Positions 1-11,087 of a stretch of 64,000 nucleotides of DNA are shown piece by piece. A program made the position numbers and the translations under genes. The notes beneath the pieces were generated by a model. The model worked only from the letters and a program-made list of their open reading frames with translations, did no database searches and was not told the DNA's origin. Source of the stretch: Holothuria scabra (taxonomy: Eukaryota > Echinodermata > Holothuroidea > Aspidochirotida > Holothuriidae); NCBI GenBank assembly GCA_037179385.1, contig CM074179.1, forward strand, positions 34,993,905 to 35,057,904, written 5' to 3'. Within the stretch, counting starts at the first letter, position 1. The number at the start of each line of letters is the position of its first letter.

Positions 1-134
1 AGAATGGTTGTAAATTACTTCACTCGGATGAACATCTTTCGAGTACATTCCATCAAATTTCAGAAACAACTTCACCTGATTTACGTATCACATTTATCCT
101 GTACATATTTCTCCGTCGTTCCTGCCTTTTATAG

Positions 135-500
135 AAGAGCGGATCCGTCGTTAACGACCAATGTTCAACGCAATGCACTTGTAGTGAAAGTGGCTTGACA
201 TGTAGTAGTTACAGCTGTCATGCTGACGCAAGGTGTATAAGTTCCAGCGAGGGAGGGCGCTGTGTTTGTAATACTGGCTTCATTGGTGATGGGAGAGACT
301 GAAGGCCTTTATGTCCTACCAACATGATATATACAAATTGCACATGTGAAAGGACTTGTGAAGCTCCATCGAACTGTCAGAATAATTGTCAAGAAACAAG
401 TAGATGTGTCTGTCCTAATGGGTTCTTTTTGAGAGGGAGTGACTGCGTTCATCTTGAAGAATGTCCTTGTTACTCTTCCGCAGCTGGCGAAGTTATTCTG
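135..500 (+). pseudogene. Copy A exon: EGF-like + TIL, with in-frame TGA
   Basis: The acceptor ttttatag precedes 135 and the donor gtaaat follows 500. In phase 0 the exon reads GSVVNDQCSTQC, then GGRCVCNTGFIGDGRD, then a TGA stop at 300-302, then resumes in the same frame with PLCPTNMIYTNC and ends EVIL. The equivalent copy C exon (36808-37176) has RCT at this place, so copy A has lost three bases and gained a stop. The downstream half carries the TIL-type cysteine pattern (CxCxxxC, then CxCPxGF). Apart from the stop it is intact and very similar to copy C, so the damage looks recent. Confidence 0.8.
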
Positions 501-3500
501 GTAAATAGTAATTACCGAAATTACAAGCTATTTATTTTTAACGCTTGAGTAAGGTTTTGTAGGTCTTCACTTTTCATTCACCTTGTCATACAAAGCAGAA
601 TGTTTAAAAATTCACCCCAAAACTCATGTTTTTATAGGTACACACAAAAATATAACTACTGGAGTAATGTTTTGTGTGTCATCGTAACAATCACTTCAGC
701 CCGCTAATAGCTTTGTACCTTAAGCATCATGTAAGAGCCATCGAAGCGTCTGGCGTTAGCAGTATGTCCAGTCGACTATTGCTTGATTTACTACACACCT
801 TAAGGGCAGAGTTACTGACATAATAATTAAAATAGACACACACACAAAAATACTAATTTAAAGTTTCAGGAAGAGAATACCGTCCGTATGCCAAAGGATC
901 TCCTTGTTGTTTTATTTACCGTAGGTTGGAGAATCATACATAAACAGCCAGTGTTCACAGAGGTGTTCTTGTAGTAGTAACGGTCTCACTTGCGCTAATT
1001 ACGCATGTGATCAAAACGCAAGATGTACAAGTACAGTCGACGGAGGGCGCTGTTCTTGCAATACAAGCTTTGTTGGTAATGGAGAAACCTGTGGCTGTAA
1101 TCGAGGCTACTTAGTTGACGGATCAAGATGTCGACGGCCAATGGACTGTGATGAAGTTCCATCAACTGAAGGATATAGCGGTAGCGGGTTGTACTACATC
1201 TTACCTTCCAATTGGCAAGAGTTTCGCGTTTATTGCAACATATCAGAAGGACGATGGACGGTATGCAATGTATATATTTAAGTTAACCACGGTACTACGA
1301 CCTGTATTTTAGTGAAAACTGAAGTTTACTTCAATTGTTCGGGGTGTTTTAGAGCTGCTAAAATTTTGATTTAAGGTGACAGGGTACACGAACGTATCGC
1401 TTTCATGTATGCATCTTTAGTTCTGTTGTCCATTTGAACAAATATTAGCTCAAAATCACATATTTAAGGGAATTTTAAGTGAATGGAATTAGTCCTACGT
1501 GGGCCTTTTCATGATAAACAGTTCTTTGGACTTGGGATTCAATTTCTCAGTTAATAATGTATGAACGTTTTCCTTTTCCTCTATCATTGAACATATATGA
1601 AACACATCCGTACAAACAACAAGCCTCTGGCTGTATGGTGGTTCGTCATGACGACTTTGGGGTAAGTCATGGCGTTTGAAAGAAGAGAACAGTTTTTGCC
1701 TATTTTTTAATGCATTTCTTTACGAAGGTTTTGCAGAGACGTATCCCAGATTCTACCCAAAACTTCTATCTTTCTTGGAGTTCTTACAAACGCGGATTTG
1801 GGGAATTGGATGAAGATTTTTGGCTTGGAAATGATAAAATTCACCACCTCACCAGTCAAAGAAACTATCAACTCCGTATTGATATGATTGACTCTGGCAA
1901 CAGGCATTACAGAGCCGTGTACAACGGATTTCGTATCGGCAATGAAGACAACAAGTATCGAATGACTGTACTTGGAAGTTACAGTGGAAATGCAGGTTAG
2001 TTTGAAACTCAATGCTAATAAAATGCTCTAGATGATCTCAGGTAAATCGCTGAAAACTAAAAAATATTCCTTCCTTTGATGTTCGTCAATTCAACGTTGT
2101 AGATATTGTAGAAATTTTATTGACCAAAAATCAATTTTTCAAAACTTAAATGCAAACCAGAAATAAACACTGTTGATGAATTAGCATAAGCTTATTTTAA
2201 TTTTTTTAATGTATTTTACAATTGAAATATTTATATGAACAAGAATTTCAATAATAATAAAAAGAGTTCATTACCGAAAGTTTGAGAAGTTACTACCAAA
2301 TATGTAATTGACGGTCCAGTTGTATTTTTTCACCCCAAGGAAAAGATCATTACAGGAGTTACTATCAAAAAAGAAAACGTAATTTGGTATTGTACTCAGT
2401 CGAGTTCTAGACCTGTCTTAATAAAAACATTGGCACCAGATCAACTAAGGCTTTAGGTTTAAAATGTCTAAAAAGGTTAAGTATGTTGTTCTGTATTCCC
2501 TCTCCCTGTCACCGGATGTCATATTGTCATAGTCTTAGTTTAACAATCTTTTCTTAAATTCTCTGTTTCCTCTTTACCTTATTTTATGATATTTCATAGA
2601 TTGAAGTGCAACAAAGGTTAATTGAAGTAAATTTGAATGAATGTACTTTTAAACGTGGTGTGGAACGTTCTACAAACAAGCGACCTATAAAACTGTGAAC
2701 AATAGGTCTGTCTTACTTAAATAATTGCATCCGCTGTTGTTCAAATCTTTGTTTGTGGGCAACGAAAGACTACAGGTTATACAAAGTGAAACATAACGAT
2801 GGGCTAACGGTTTTGTTTCAATCCAAAATTAAAACACTTGTTCTGGTTAAATTTCAAAACCAAACGCAACAAAGAGCGGTTATTCGAAAATCGATGTTAG
2901 TTTAAAAGGAATAGGTTGAAAGTTTATTATTTTTTCCGCCTAGAGGCCGAGTTCTCCGAAGAGCCCCATTTTCAATGTATACCATGTCTCGACTGAGTCT
3001 AAATTCATGGAAATAATAATTATAAATATTAAAAAGATATTGTCTAATTTAAATTTGCCTTTTTCATAATGTACCAAATCCCATTAAAATATCAGAGGGA
3101 AGAAAAACTTCTTATCTTTCCAATTCTACAGGAGAAAGCTTAAAATGTTTGGGACCTATTCTTTTTAGAATTAAAAACACTTTTTTCAGGAAAAATTTAT
3201 TTCTGCCTCCAAGTACATGCGCACAACCAAACAAATATTTTCAACAAATATTTACAAAGCATAGAGCCTACTAATAAATCGGATATTTAGAATAATAAAA
3301 CGATTGTTTGCACTGAGTGCCTCTTTGCACAGATTTTTCCACTTTTGAAGGAAGAATTTTATTCATTCTGAATATATAAATACATTCAAAAGTTGAAGAA
3401 AAAATATATTTGCAGATATGTACAGGTATTAACAGTTCTTATAGATTAAAAGCAAGACCGGGGATCCTTTGAATTTTTTCCTTTGAAAAAACAACTTAAT

Positions 3501-4547
3501 TTTTATGCTCAACACATCACCACCCCTCCCCCCCCCCAAAAAAAAAAAAATGTTAGGGATCCTTAGAAGTTATACAAATTAAAATGTGAGGGCAATAGCA
3601 TGTATGCAAAATGAAGAAAAGTTAAAATAATTCAGTATATGAAGAATGAATCAAGCTGAAAATCTGTCTGGAAGAAAACTTGACCCCCTCCGCTGCCACC
3701 CGAGCCCAAACCACCTGCTCTACGAACAGACGCCTTTCCAGTTTAGCTGTTATAAAGCCGGTCCTAGCTGTTCGAGCTTCTAGACAGGGGTCAATGTTTC
3801 GACGAGAGTGCGCTTTACAGAGCTGTAGACATACATCCTTTTCAAACTCAGATAGGCCGTTGACATGGATCACTTCAGTAAATGGATAAACAGACAGACA
3901 AATAGATATATAGTAGATAGATTGTTAAATAGATAGACATATATGGATATATAACAGGTGACTGAATAAGTATGGTTGTCATTGCGCTAAGTAGTTTAAA
4001 AAAGTGAATTTCAGTCAAGTAAACTAAGCAAAACCCCTAATTTTTCTTTACCTCTTCCTTTAACATTTCTGTAATTCATTTTCCATACACAATTTCATTT
4101 TCATGTTCCATTTATTCGTTACCTTCAACAGGCTACGACGCTATGAGACATCACTTCAACCAACCGTTTAGTACGAGTGGTACAGACAATGACGGCGGTG
4201 ATGGTGTTAGGAAATATTATTATTATTATTATTATTATTGCTATTATTATTATTATTATTGCTATTATTATTATGGAGGTAACTGTGCTGCTGTACATGG
4301 AGGTGCCTGGTGGTACAAACACAGAGGGGAAAGCTCTTCGAGTCCATGCGACCATTACACTTATACTGATAGTAATTATTATGAAGATCGTAATTGCCAA
4401 AACAGACTCTCTGTTACATACAGCTGCGCGTTTTCAAATTTGAACGGTAAACAAAGTGGTAGTAAAGGACAAACTATTTTTTGGCACGGTCTCTCCGGAA
4501 ACGATTGCGGGATCAAGTACACAGAAATGAAAGTGCGCCCTCTCTAA
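135..4547 (+). CDS. FREP copy A, 3' four exons (possible pseudogene)
   Basis: This is the 3' part of a secreted fibrinogen-related protein gene whose 5' exons lie left of the window. Four exons are visible at 135-500, 925-1260, 1728-1995 and 4132-4547, joined by GT-AG introns with phases 0, 0 and 1, exactly as in copy C on the other strand. They encode an EGF-like plus TIL module, an EGF-like module with the start of a fibrinogen domain, the middle of that domain, and its C-terminal part ending with KVRPL and TAA. The first visible exon has an in-frame TGA at 300-302 where copy C has an intact cysteine codon region. That exon is a multiple of three long, so skipping it would keep the frame. 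The gene is either a pseudogene or is expressed without that exon. The fibrinogen-family assignment is certain; functionality is not. Confidence 0.8.
925..1260 (+). CDS. Copy A exon: EGF-like + fibrinogen-domain N-terminus
   Basis: The exon is 112 codons, phase 0 to 0, with acceptor ttaccgtag and donor gtatgc. It starts VGESYINSQC and has an EGF-like stretch (NARCTST, GGRCSCNTSFVGNGETC). It then runs into the fibrinogen domain start: RPMDCDEVPS, SGLYYILP, FRVYCNISEGRWT. The CDEV, GLYYI and VYCN blocks are the usual N-terminal signature of fibrinogen C-terminal domains. It is one codon shorter than copy C exon 6 and contains no stop. Confidence 0.88.
1728..1995 (+). CDS. Copy A exon: fibrinogen domain, middle part
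   Basis: This 268-bp exon enters in phase 0 and leaves in phase 1 (GGAAATGCAG then gttagt). It reads VLQRRIPDS, SSYKRGFGELDEDFWLGNDK, YQLRIDMID, then YRMTVLGSYSGNAG. GFGxLxxEFWLGN and YxLRID are hallmark fibrinogen-domain blocks. It has the same length as copy C exon 7 and differs at only a handful of residues. Confidence 0.92.
1996..4131 (+). other. Last intron of copy A
   Basis: This is 2.1 kb of AT-rich intron sequence. It holds a C-run followed by an A-run near 3527-3550, a GATA/GACA-like simple repeat at about 3890-3955, and a 252-bp antisense open frame (3622-3873) with no family resemblance that I can recognise. I see no clear homology to the corresponding intron of copy C. Confidence 0.6.
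4132..4547 (+). CDS. Copy A last exon: fibrinogen domain C-terminus with poly-Tyr tract
   Basis: The exon follows an acceptor ending tcaacag and starts in phase 1 (GYDAMRHHFNQPFS). It contains the calcium-loop-like TDNDGGDG, then a TAT-coded tract (4215-4274, Y8-C-Y6-C-Y4). After that come GGNCAAVHGGAWWYK, a variable loop (4365-4418), SNLNGKQSG, GQTIFWHGLSG and KYTEMKVRPL before TAA at 4545-4547. In ordinary fibrinogen domains WWY is followed within a few residues by a cysteine and NLNG; here about 35 residues intervene. The TAT repeat also gives open but meaningless poly-Ile and poly-Leu frames. Confidence 0.92.
4215..4274 (+). repeat. Coding TAT microsatellite (poly-Tyr) in copy A
   Basis: Twenty consecutive codons are TAT except two TGC interruptions, giving Y8-C-Y6-C-Y4 in the established reading frame. 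It sits between TDNDGGDGVRK and GGNCAAVH. A homologous tract lies in copy C (33490-33546) with a different number and pattern of repeats. Confidence 0.93.
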
Positions 4548-4577
4548 TGACTTGTTTAAGCATCACACGTTTTCAAA

Positions 4578-4583
4578 AATAAA
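4578..4583 (+). terminator. Polyadenylation signal of copy A
   Basis: A canonical AATAAA lies 31 bases after the stop codon of the last exon. Position and sequence fit a cleavage/polyadenylation signal for this gene. Confidence 0.6.
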
Positions 4584-5599
4584 GGTAATGCCTTTTGGAT
4601 TTTACCTGGGAAGGCGTTGACCAAAATTTGTATAGCGCCACTTATTCAATAGGAGCCACGGATTAGAATTACAATGTTCAGCACATTCATCTGCTTAAAA
4701 GAATGTTGAAGCATGACTTTCAGCCAATTGAAATGACACATAAAAGGTCGAAGTATGTTTATGCCAGCTGGATTGATACAGAGTAAATTATAGAATTCAA
4801 AATACGAAAACGTGTTTTTAGTTATTTATGTTTTGGCAACATATAATCCAATTAGGACACTGCACGGCAGAAACAGTTCGTCAAATAAGTTCCGCTTATT
4901 TTTCCCCTTTCATATTGATATTATAACCTCACATAGCATTATAGTGGCAGATCAATCACTTTGATAAACAAAGCTTCAAATTAATAATAATTTGTGGCTT
5001 ATCTCATCTACTATGAAACAGAAATCAATCGCCGTATATGGGGCACAATTATGGAAGACCATACTTTTTTTTTTTTTTTATTAAATTGGTGAATGGCTCT
5101 GAAAATAAATCTCTGAACTATTGAAGCGTATTAATGATCACTGGTCCATCGAAATGAAGTTTCGTTTCTAAAGACTGAACTACCCGGGAAACTTCTAGAG
5201 GGGTTCCCGGGATATTAGTTTGATTTTTTTTTTCTACATGCAGACTCAACAAAAAGGGGATATAAAAGGACATTTCCCAAGGGGTATTGCAGCCATAAAT
5301 AACCATCAGATGGGACGGATTTCAAAAGATGATAAATCTATAAATTCAATAAACTACAGAAAAGTAGGGTTTGAGTTAAAGGGACAGTCTTCGTCTCATG
5401 TACCGTCACGGTGAGACACTACGTCGCATAATAACATATGGAATGCACTGGTGCTCGCTCATATATCAGTTTGGTAAATTTTTTTTTAATGACAAAATCG
5501 CATATTTACGATATCCGACACCACACCATCAAGAGAAACAAGCAGCTATATTGCTACTTTTGTAAAATATCTTTCACAGAATTCCAAATTTTCCTCAAT
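4584..5599. other. Intergenic sequence, no gene seen
   Basis: AT-rich and without convincing coding sequence. The only local structure I note is a short hairpin around 5183-5211 formed by CCCGGGAA and TTCCCGGG. Confidence 0.5.
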
Positions 5600-5945
5600 G
5601 AAAGCTTCAATGATTTTGAAATATTTTGACTGAAAAGCACAACAAAGTTTGAGAAACTTTTGAAATGTCATCGGAGAGTGTCAGTTCGTAGGCTTGAGCA
5701 ACAACGATTCAGTCGTCGTGCAATCATTCTCAGATTTGCCACCAATACATGAAGTGCAGATTTTTCAGTAATCCTTTTACTCTTTAAATTTCCTTAAAGG
5801 TAACGCAGAATCCAAAGCTTTCTGCAATACAAGCTCAAAATCTACATATATTTGCGCTTCGCGCGTCGCAATAAGTCTCTGGTACAGTGGTGTTTACACT
5901 TAAAAGGAAAATCGGAAAACTTAGCTAAGTAAAAAAATCCGAAAT
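5600..5945. repeat. Direct repeat, left copy
   Basis: About 350 bp related, in the same orientation, to 6790-7130. Shared landmarks include ATTTTGACT, GCAGATTTTTCA, CAAGCTC near a run ending in ACATAT or ACAAAT, and CGCGCGTCGCAA. The copies are diverged, and I could not find LTR-like TG...CA ends. Confidence 0.6.
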
Positions 5946-6176
5946 TTGCCATTCGAGACACCAGTCAAATACGGTGCAGTTTCCTCAACTTTTCCTTATT
6001 TTCCAATTCTTCCTAATAAAAGTTCCATGTTTGTATTTATTAGTTTTATAAATTAAAGCAAAATTTCGCTTCGAGCGCCCTAAATTGCAATCCTTAATGC
6101 AGTACGTGGTCGCTCATAACGCAGTCGGAGGTAAACTCTTCCGAGCCTCTACAGAGCGTTTACCTAATTTTTTTTT

Positions 6177-6775
6177 TAACAATTCGGGAGATAACCTGTT
6201 TCGGGGGAAAATGGTTTTTCATCCGATCGGGGGAAAAAGCGGGCATGGGTGGCGCCATTTTCAAATTTCTCCCCTGATGCTTTGCGATCCTACCGCGCAA
6301 TTTAAACGGAAACAAACGTTCAAAACACCTGGAAAATTTAATCGGTCTTAGGAAAGAGAAATTTTGGAATATTTAGAAACTTTGTTGCTAGGGGAACAAA
6401 AAAGGCGGATCATGTTTGGTAGTTCACCGTCCAAATTTTGAGATATCGAGCAATTTTGCCACGGTTCTGTGTCCTAAGCTTAAATTATAGACTCGATACA
6501 GCCGCAAGATCTGTTCAATTTTTTCTGCAGAAAGTTGTTTAAGTTACTCGTGCTAGCAATTGAGCCCATTAGTAGGTTCTTGAAAGTTTCTTAAGATTTC
6601 TGTCTGTGGTGGTGAACAATTACCTTGTATTTGAACATATCCACATTTATAAAACAAGGCGACGACTGTGAAGAGGTACACACTAAGTGCTCATGAATAT
6701 TCATGCTGCAAATTTTCTCCCAATCGGGTGAATTCTCATTTTCCCCCGAAAACGGTTATCTCCCGAACTGTTTAA
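6177..6775. mobile_element. MITE-like element with ~57-bp terminal inverted repeats
   Basis: The left end (from 6180) reads CAATTCGGGAGATAACC followed by a GGGGGAAAATG block and CCGATCGGGGGAAAA. The reverse complement of the right end (to 6770) gives the same series with few changes. Both ends are bordered by TTAA or TTTAA, which could be a target duplication. No open frame of note lies inside, so it would be non-autonomous. It lies between the two diverged direct repeats. Confidence 0.65.
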
Positions 6776-6789
6776 TATAAGCTTCTAAT

Positions 6790-7130
6790 TTTTAATTATT
6801 TTGACTTAAAAAGGCAACCAAGTTTCTTGAGCTTTTTGAATGTCGCCGAGGGGCCTCAATCCGCACTCCCCAGTTAACATTATGAGATTACAAGGATCTT
6901 CAGTCGACATGCTCTCCAGATATATGCAAATAGGAAAAGCAGATTTTTCAACAGTGCCCCAAATTTCTTTACAGTAAGCCCTGAATCTGAAATTTCTTTC
7001 AACACAAGCTCCATATTTACAAATGTGTAAAAAGACCAAATTTTTCGGCGATCTCCGCGCGTCGCAAATATAGCAAATGTCGATCCTCTTTTAGTAGTGT
7101 TCGCACTTCAAGAAAAAAAAAAAACAGTTT
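6790..7130. repeat. Direct repeat, right copy
   Basis: Same-orientation relative of 5600-5945 (see that entry). It includes the shared CGCGCGTCGCAA block near 7055-7067. Confidence 0.6.
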
Positions 7131-7539
7131 TTTAATTGTTCTTGCTCGTAGAAAAAGCGAGAAATTTAGCATGAAAATTGTACCTTTTGGTCAAAGGGTA
7201 CCTCATTTTTGGACATGTACCTCACTTTTGGTGAGGCACATGGTCCAAAACTGTCCCTCCCCCCACCCCATTTTCAAATTTCTTCCTACGCCACTGTTTA
7301 TAACCAAAGAAAGAAATGAACTTAAAAACCAAGAGCTTGCGATGACCAAGACAGTTCAAGTTAACACAGAGTTTCGATAGAGTGTCTACTGAAAGTGAAG
7401 CTAGCAAACGTGATTGTGGATTAACCGAGGCTAGAGACGGCATTCGCTATACGAAGGCGAGTGGCAGTAATTCCCCGACGGAGCCAAAGGGTGTACTGGA
7501 CTGGAAAGGATGGGCATGCACTTTTACAATTTTGTCTAT

Positions 7540-7850
7540 ACAAGGGATCAATTGTTCCCAGGTGAGGAGGAAGAGGGTCGTCAGATAGCGCCACCCCTGC
7601 CGCTAGCTCTAAAATGAGTATCTTTGGTTTTTTAGGGTGTAAGGCAGGTTTATCATGATGTAATTTCACATGACTCAAACCCTCGGCTTATTTTTCTGCT
7701 AACATTATAGTTTGACCTTTAACCCTATCTAATTTGCATATTAATGTAAATATTAATATTTCCGTGTATTTATCACTAGACATCCTTTTACAGAATTTAA
7801 GGACCCCATGGCACAGAAAAGCCCCGATATCCCTTGGGTGTGCCCACACA
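7540..7850. repeat. Dispersed fragment of the foldback element family
   Basis: This stretch matches the right outer arm of the large foldback element (25840-26240) in the same orientation. Shared blocks include GTCGTCAGATAGCGCCA, GGGTGTAAGG, TCTGCTAACATTATA and CTAATTTGCATATTAAT. The part corresponding to 26110-26205 is missing. It shows that the element family is dispersed. Confidence 0.7.
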
Positions 7851-8734
7851 TTTGCCATGAAAATGGTAGTTTGCACATTAACCGTTTGTGGTAATTTTAA
7901 TCATTTTGCAATTCGTTATATAGTTCATGTTTTGTTACTGAAGTAAACATCAAGTTTTCAAATTTTATTGAAAAGGAAACATAAAAAGAATGACTGCTAG
8001 TTTCTACTCGCAGACCAGTGACTGATTGTCATTTCCGGCTTTCTGAGGGTGGAAACTTTTGACGTGGCGCACAGTGGTTCGGTTGCCTCAACGATGCACC
8101 CCCACGAAAATATGCAGCCCTTTCAAAGTCACCACCCTTCAGGACAACCCTGCTAACGCCTCTGACTTAATTCTACACAACAAACTTACAATTACAAGAA
8201 ATTTTAAAATGGAAAAGATCCAGGTCCCTTAATGCTAATCTGTAGAAGAGTCTAGAACACACTGTTATGGTGTGACGATTTGAACAAAGTTTTACACTTT
8301 CTTTAGGGGGCTTTTTCCTTTTGGGGGAATTTGTCCTTTTTTTTTTACTTTTTGTCCATTTTCAACTAAGCAGGTAAAGCAAGTTGGGTAATTCGATTAA
8401 TTCGGCGATGCACATGCGCACATCCTCCAAATCGCCAGGATAAACAAGTGTTCCTCCAACACGTCTCCGAAAGTTTTGAATCCTACCAAGTGCTCCAAAA
8501 TTTCATACTGCAACGATATAGGCTGCTGGTGTTAAAGAATAGCGTCAAACAGTATGCAAATCGAAAATCTCTAAGAGATCTTGTAATGGATCTTCTTAGT
8601 TCACTAACCAGAATGTAGTTTTCATTATTTTTTCAGGACGTGACCTTCATTTGTTTCGTAATAACCAATAACCAGCCACAGAAATGATTTATGACAAGCC
8701 TTTAACCGGTTCAAATTTTAAACGTTGAAAATAG
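7851..8734. other. Intergenic sequence, no gene seen
   Basis: I see no coding sequence or repeat structure that I can name here. Confidence 0.4.
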
Positions 8735-8791
8735 AAACGCATCTCTCATTTTGCATTCTGACTGGATTCCTTGCTTCCATACGCACAAACG
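8735..8791 (+). pseudogene. Decayed signal-peptide exon
   Basis: The bases TTCTGACTGGATTCCTTGC followed by a CAAACGGTTAAT end match the intact signal-peptide exons at 63257-63331 and 47799-47873, including the ACG|GT boundary. The donor is degraded to gttaat, and the start region no longer gives an open frame in register. It is a relic of a duplicated first exon. Confidence 0.55.
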
Positions 8792-10811
8792 GTTAATTGA
8801 AGTAATTGAAGAAAAGGTGTTCTGACCCGAGATTGGGGTGGATGTCGCCCCCAGCCCCGCCTCTTATGCCTATGACAACATGGCTTTGCTAACAGCAGAT
8901 GAGTCCAAGATACAATGGGTCAACTTCATAAAGGAGCAGAAGAAATTAACAAAAATCGATAGATGAACATAAGTTTCTAAATCACGGCTGGATCCATAGC
9001 CCCAGACAATATTTTGTTTGTTGATAAACATTTGTATTCGAACATAAATAGTATACTATAAACTTGGTCGACGACACCACTCAACCTTCCAACCTACCCA
9101 TACAGAAATCAAACTTAAAGATTAAAGACTTTTCAATTGGGAGATTGAGGGAAATCAGAAATTGATGGGCAAGCGCAACCATTTTCAATGTATATGAGAT
9201 CGAGATGATTGGAATGTTAACAGTGACAATTGCGTGCAAACGAGGACGAAGTTGGGCATTAGAAATGTAAAATTCACTACCTTTGAAAACTCAAAATGCT
9301 GTTGATATGGATTTTAATTAATTAAAAAAAAAACAATTAGAAAAGATTGCTTTGATCAAATGAAACTTCCGCATATTTGGAAAAATGTTAAAAATTGATT
9401 AAGACGTATCCAATATTTGTTCCAGAGACGATTACCGCACAGAACTTCCAATAGACAGGATGAAAATATTTCCCTTTTAAAACATTCTGATACAAAATGT
9501 GAACCGTCACGAATGGGATAACACTTTCAAATTTTGTATTCAGCGCAATACTGGGAAGGAAGACGGCAATTGCCACCACAATAAAAAAAAAATGGGGACA
9601 AACACATTGTTCTGTTCCCCCAGATAACTCAGACAAATAAAAATGTAGATAGAATGATGAACAACATATCAAATTGCGGAATACAGATTACTTTAGGGCT
9701 TCGAGAGAACGCCAACTTGAGAGTATATACCTGTGAATGTGAGTGCGCATGTGCGTGTGCGTGTACGTATAAACCGGCGCTCGTACGGGTGGGTTGCATA
9801 TGGACGATTCCTTTTGGAAAATTTTTGCCCCCCCCCCCCAATTCAAATACTAGGTCAACCAGATCAGAGCGTCGCTGGTATTAAAAATCCTTTATTTTTA
9901 TGACAGACCAGGCGCATAGACATCTAGCAAAAAAAACCTACTGCTCGGGCATCTGCTATTTGTTTTTAACTTCAATGACAATAGAATCCCCTTTTGTTGT
10001 ATACTTTACTGTTGCACTCTACCATACCAAAATATACAAGCCTATGCTCTCAAGCAACAAACTAATCGGGTCAATAACTTAAGTGAATATATTTGAGACG
10101 CTAATGATAACAAAAGAATCGATGAGACTAGAATTCGCTGGGAGTGGAGGTGTGGCGGTAAAGTGGCGGAGTGGCGGTGAAGATGGAACCATGCACGGAG
10201 CAAAGTAAACGTGAGTGATGAAACGCGCAAACGACAATGACATGAGAAAGATACTGTCAGAATATGGCACGAACATGGTAACACTAAAAAATTACTGTTT
10301 TCTGTGTGTAAAATAAGGAGGTGGGTGATTACATGGCTCATACCGCTAGTCAAATGATGAGAGGGGGATGTGCCTCTATTTCCCCGTGAATCCCGCCAAT
10401 TGAAGTAGTAGATGCATGTTCTTCTATTGCACTATAAGACCATTAGTGGTCGGTGCATAAGAAAATAATTGCAAACCATAAATTTCTTAGCAGACCTTTA
10501 TTTTATTTGCGTAGATATAGATCCTTTCACGGATAAAAAAGAAAGGACAAAAAAAAAAAAAAAAAAAAATCAGGTTTTTATAATTTGAAATCTTTTTATT
10601 GCACTGACGGTAGAAACCTACATCATAGAAATATTTCAAATGTAACGATATTGTAAGACTGTGTGAGATCAACTTGTCTGTTAGTCAAACATGAGATACA
10701 ATGACGTGATCGAAATGGCAAATAATCCAAATGTTTTACTCGAATTCGCAGTTCAAACGCAGATTAAAGGCTAAATCTTCCATTTCCTTCGTTGGTGTAG
10801 TTGAAAAGTCA
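8792..10811. other. Intergenic sequence, no gene seen
   Basis: This is about 2 kb without convincing coding sequence. It includes a short GT/GC-alternating run near 9736-9768, a C-run at about 9829-9839 and an A-run at about 10549-10569. Confidence 0.45.
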
Positions 10812-11087
10812 TTAAAGAGTGCACACTTTAATTTCTGTGTAATTGATCCGGCAATCGTTTCCGGAAAGACCGCGCCAAAACATTGTTTCACCTTTATTGC
10901 CGTTCCGTTTACCGTTCAAATTTGAATATGCACAGAGCTGTATGAAATGCAGTTGTTGCAGTTACTATCCTGATTATATGCGTGATGGTCGCATGGGGCA
11001 GAGGAACCTTCGCCTGTGTTTTGTACCACCACGCACCTTAATGCACATATGCACAGTTACTACAGTTAGTAATAATAATAACAAGAG
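10812..11087 (-). pseudogene. FREP pseudogene B, last exon, C-terminal half
   Basis: The reverse complement matches the last exon of copies A and C from the poly-Tyr microsatellite (TAT codons near 11066-11087) to the stop TAA at 10812-10814. Recognisable pieces are GAWWYK, SNLNGK, FW-GLSGND and a C-terminal EIKVCTL. It has an in-frame TAA just before GAWWYK and frame-shifting single-base insertions after WWYK and before SNLNG. The N-terminal half of the same exon is at 14900-15010, about 3.8 kb upstream in the gene's direction. Confidence 0.85.

Noticed and set aside
3622..3873. 83-residue minus-strand frame in the copy A intron
   Set aside because: No recognisable domain, signal peptide or splice context. 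It is left as intron.
4125..4443. Poly-Ile frames on both strands over the copy A last exon
   Set aside because: They are other-frame readings of the TAT repeat. The Tyr frame is fixed by fibrinogen motifs on both sides and by splice phase.
5600..7130. LTR retrotransposon or solo-LTR pair
   Set aside because: The direct repeats lack TG...CA ends, primer-binding site and coding interior, and what lies between them is a TIR element.
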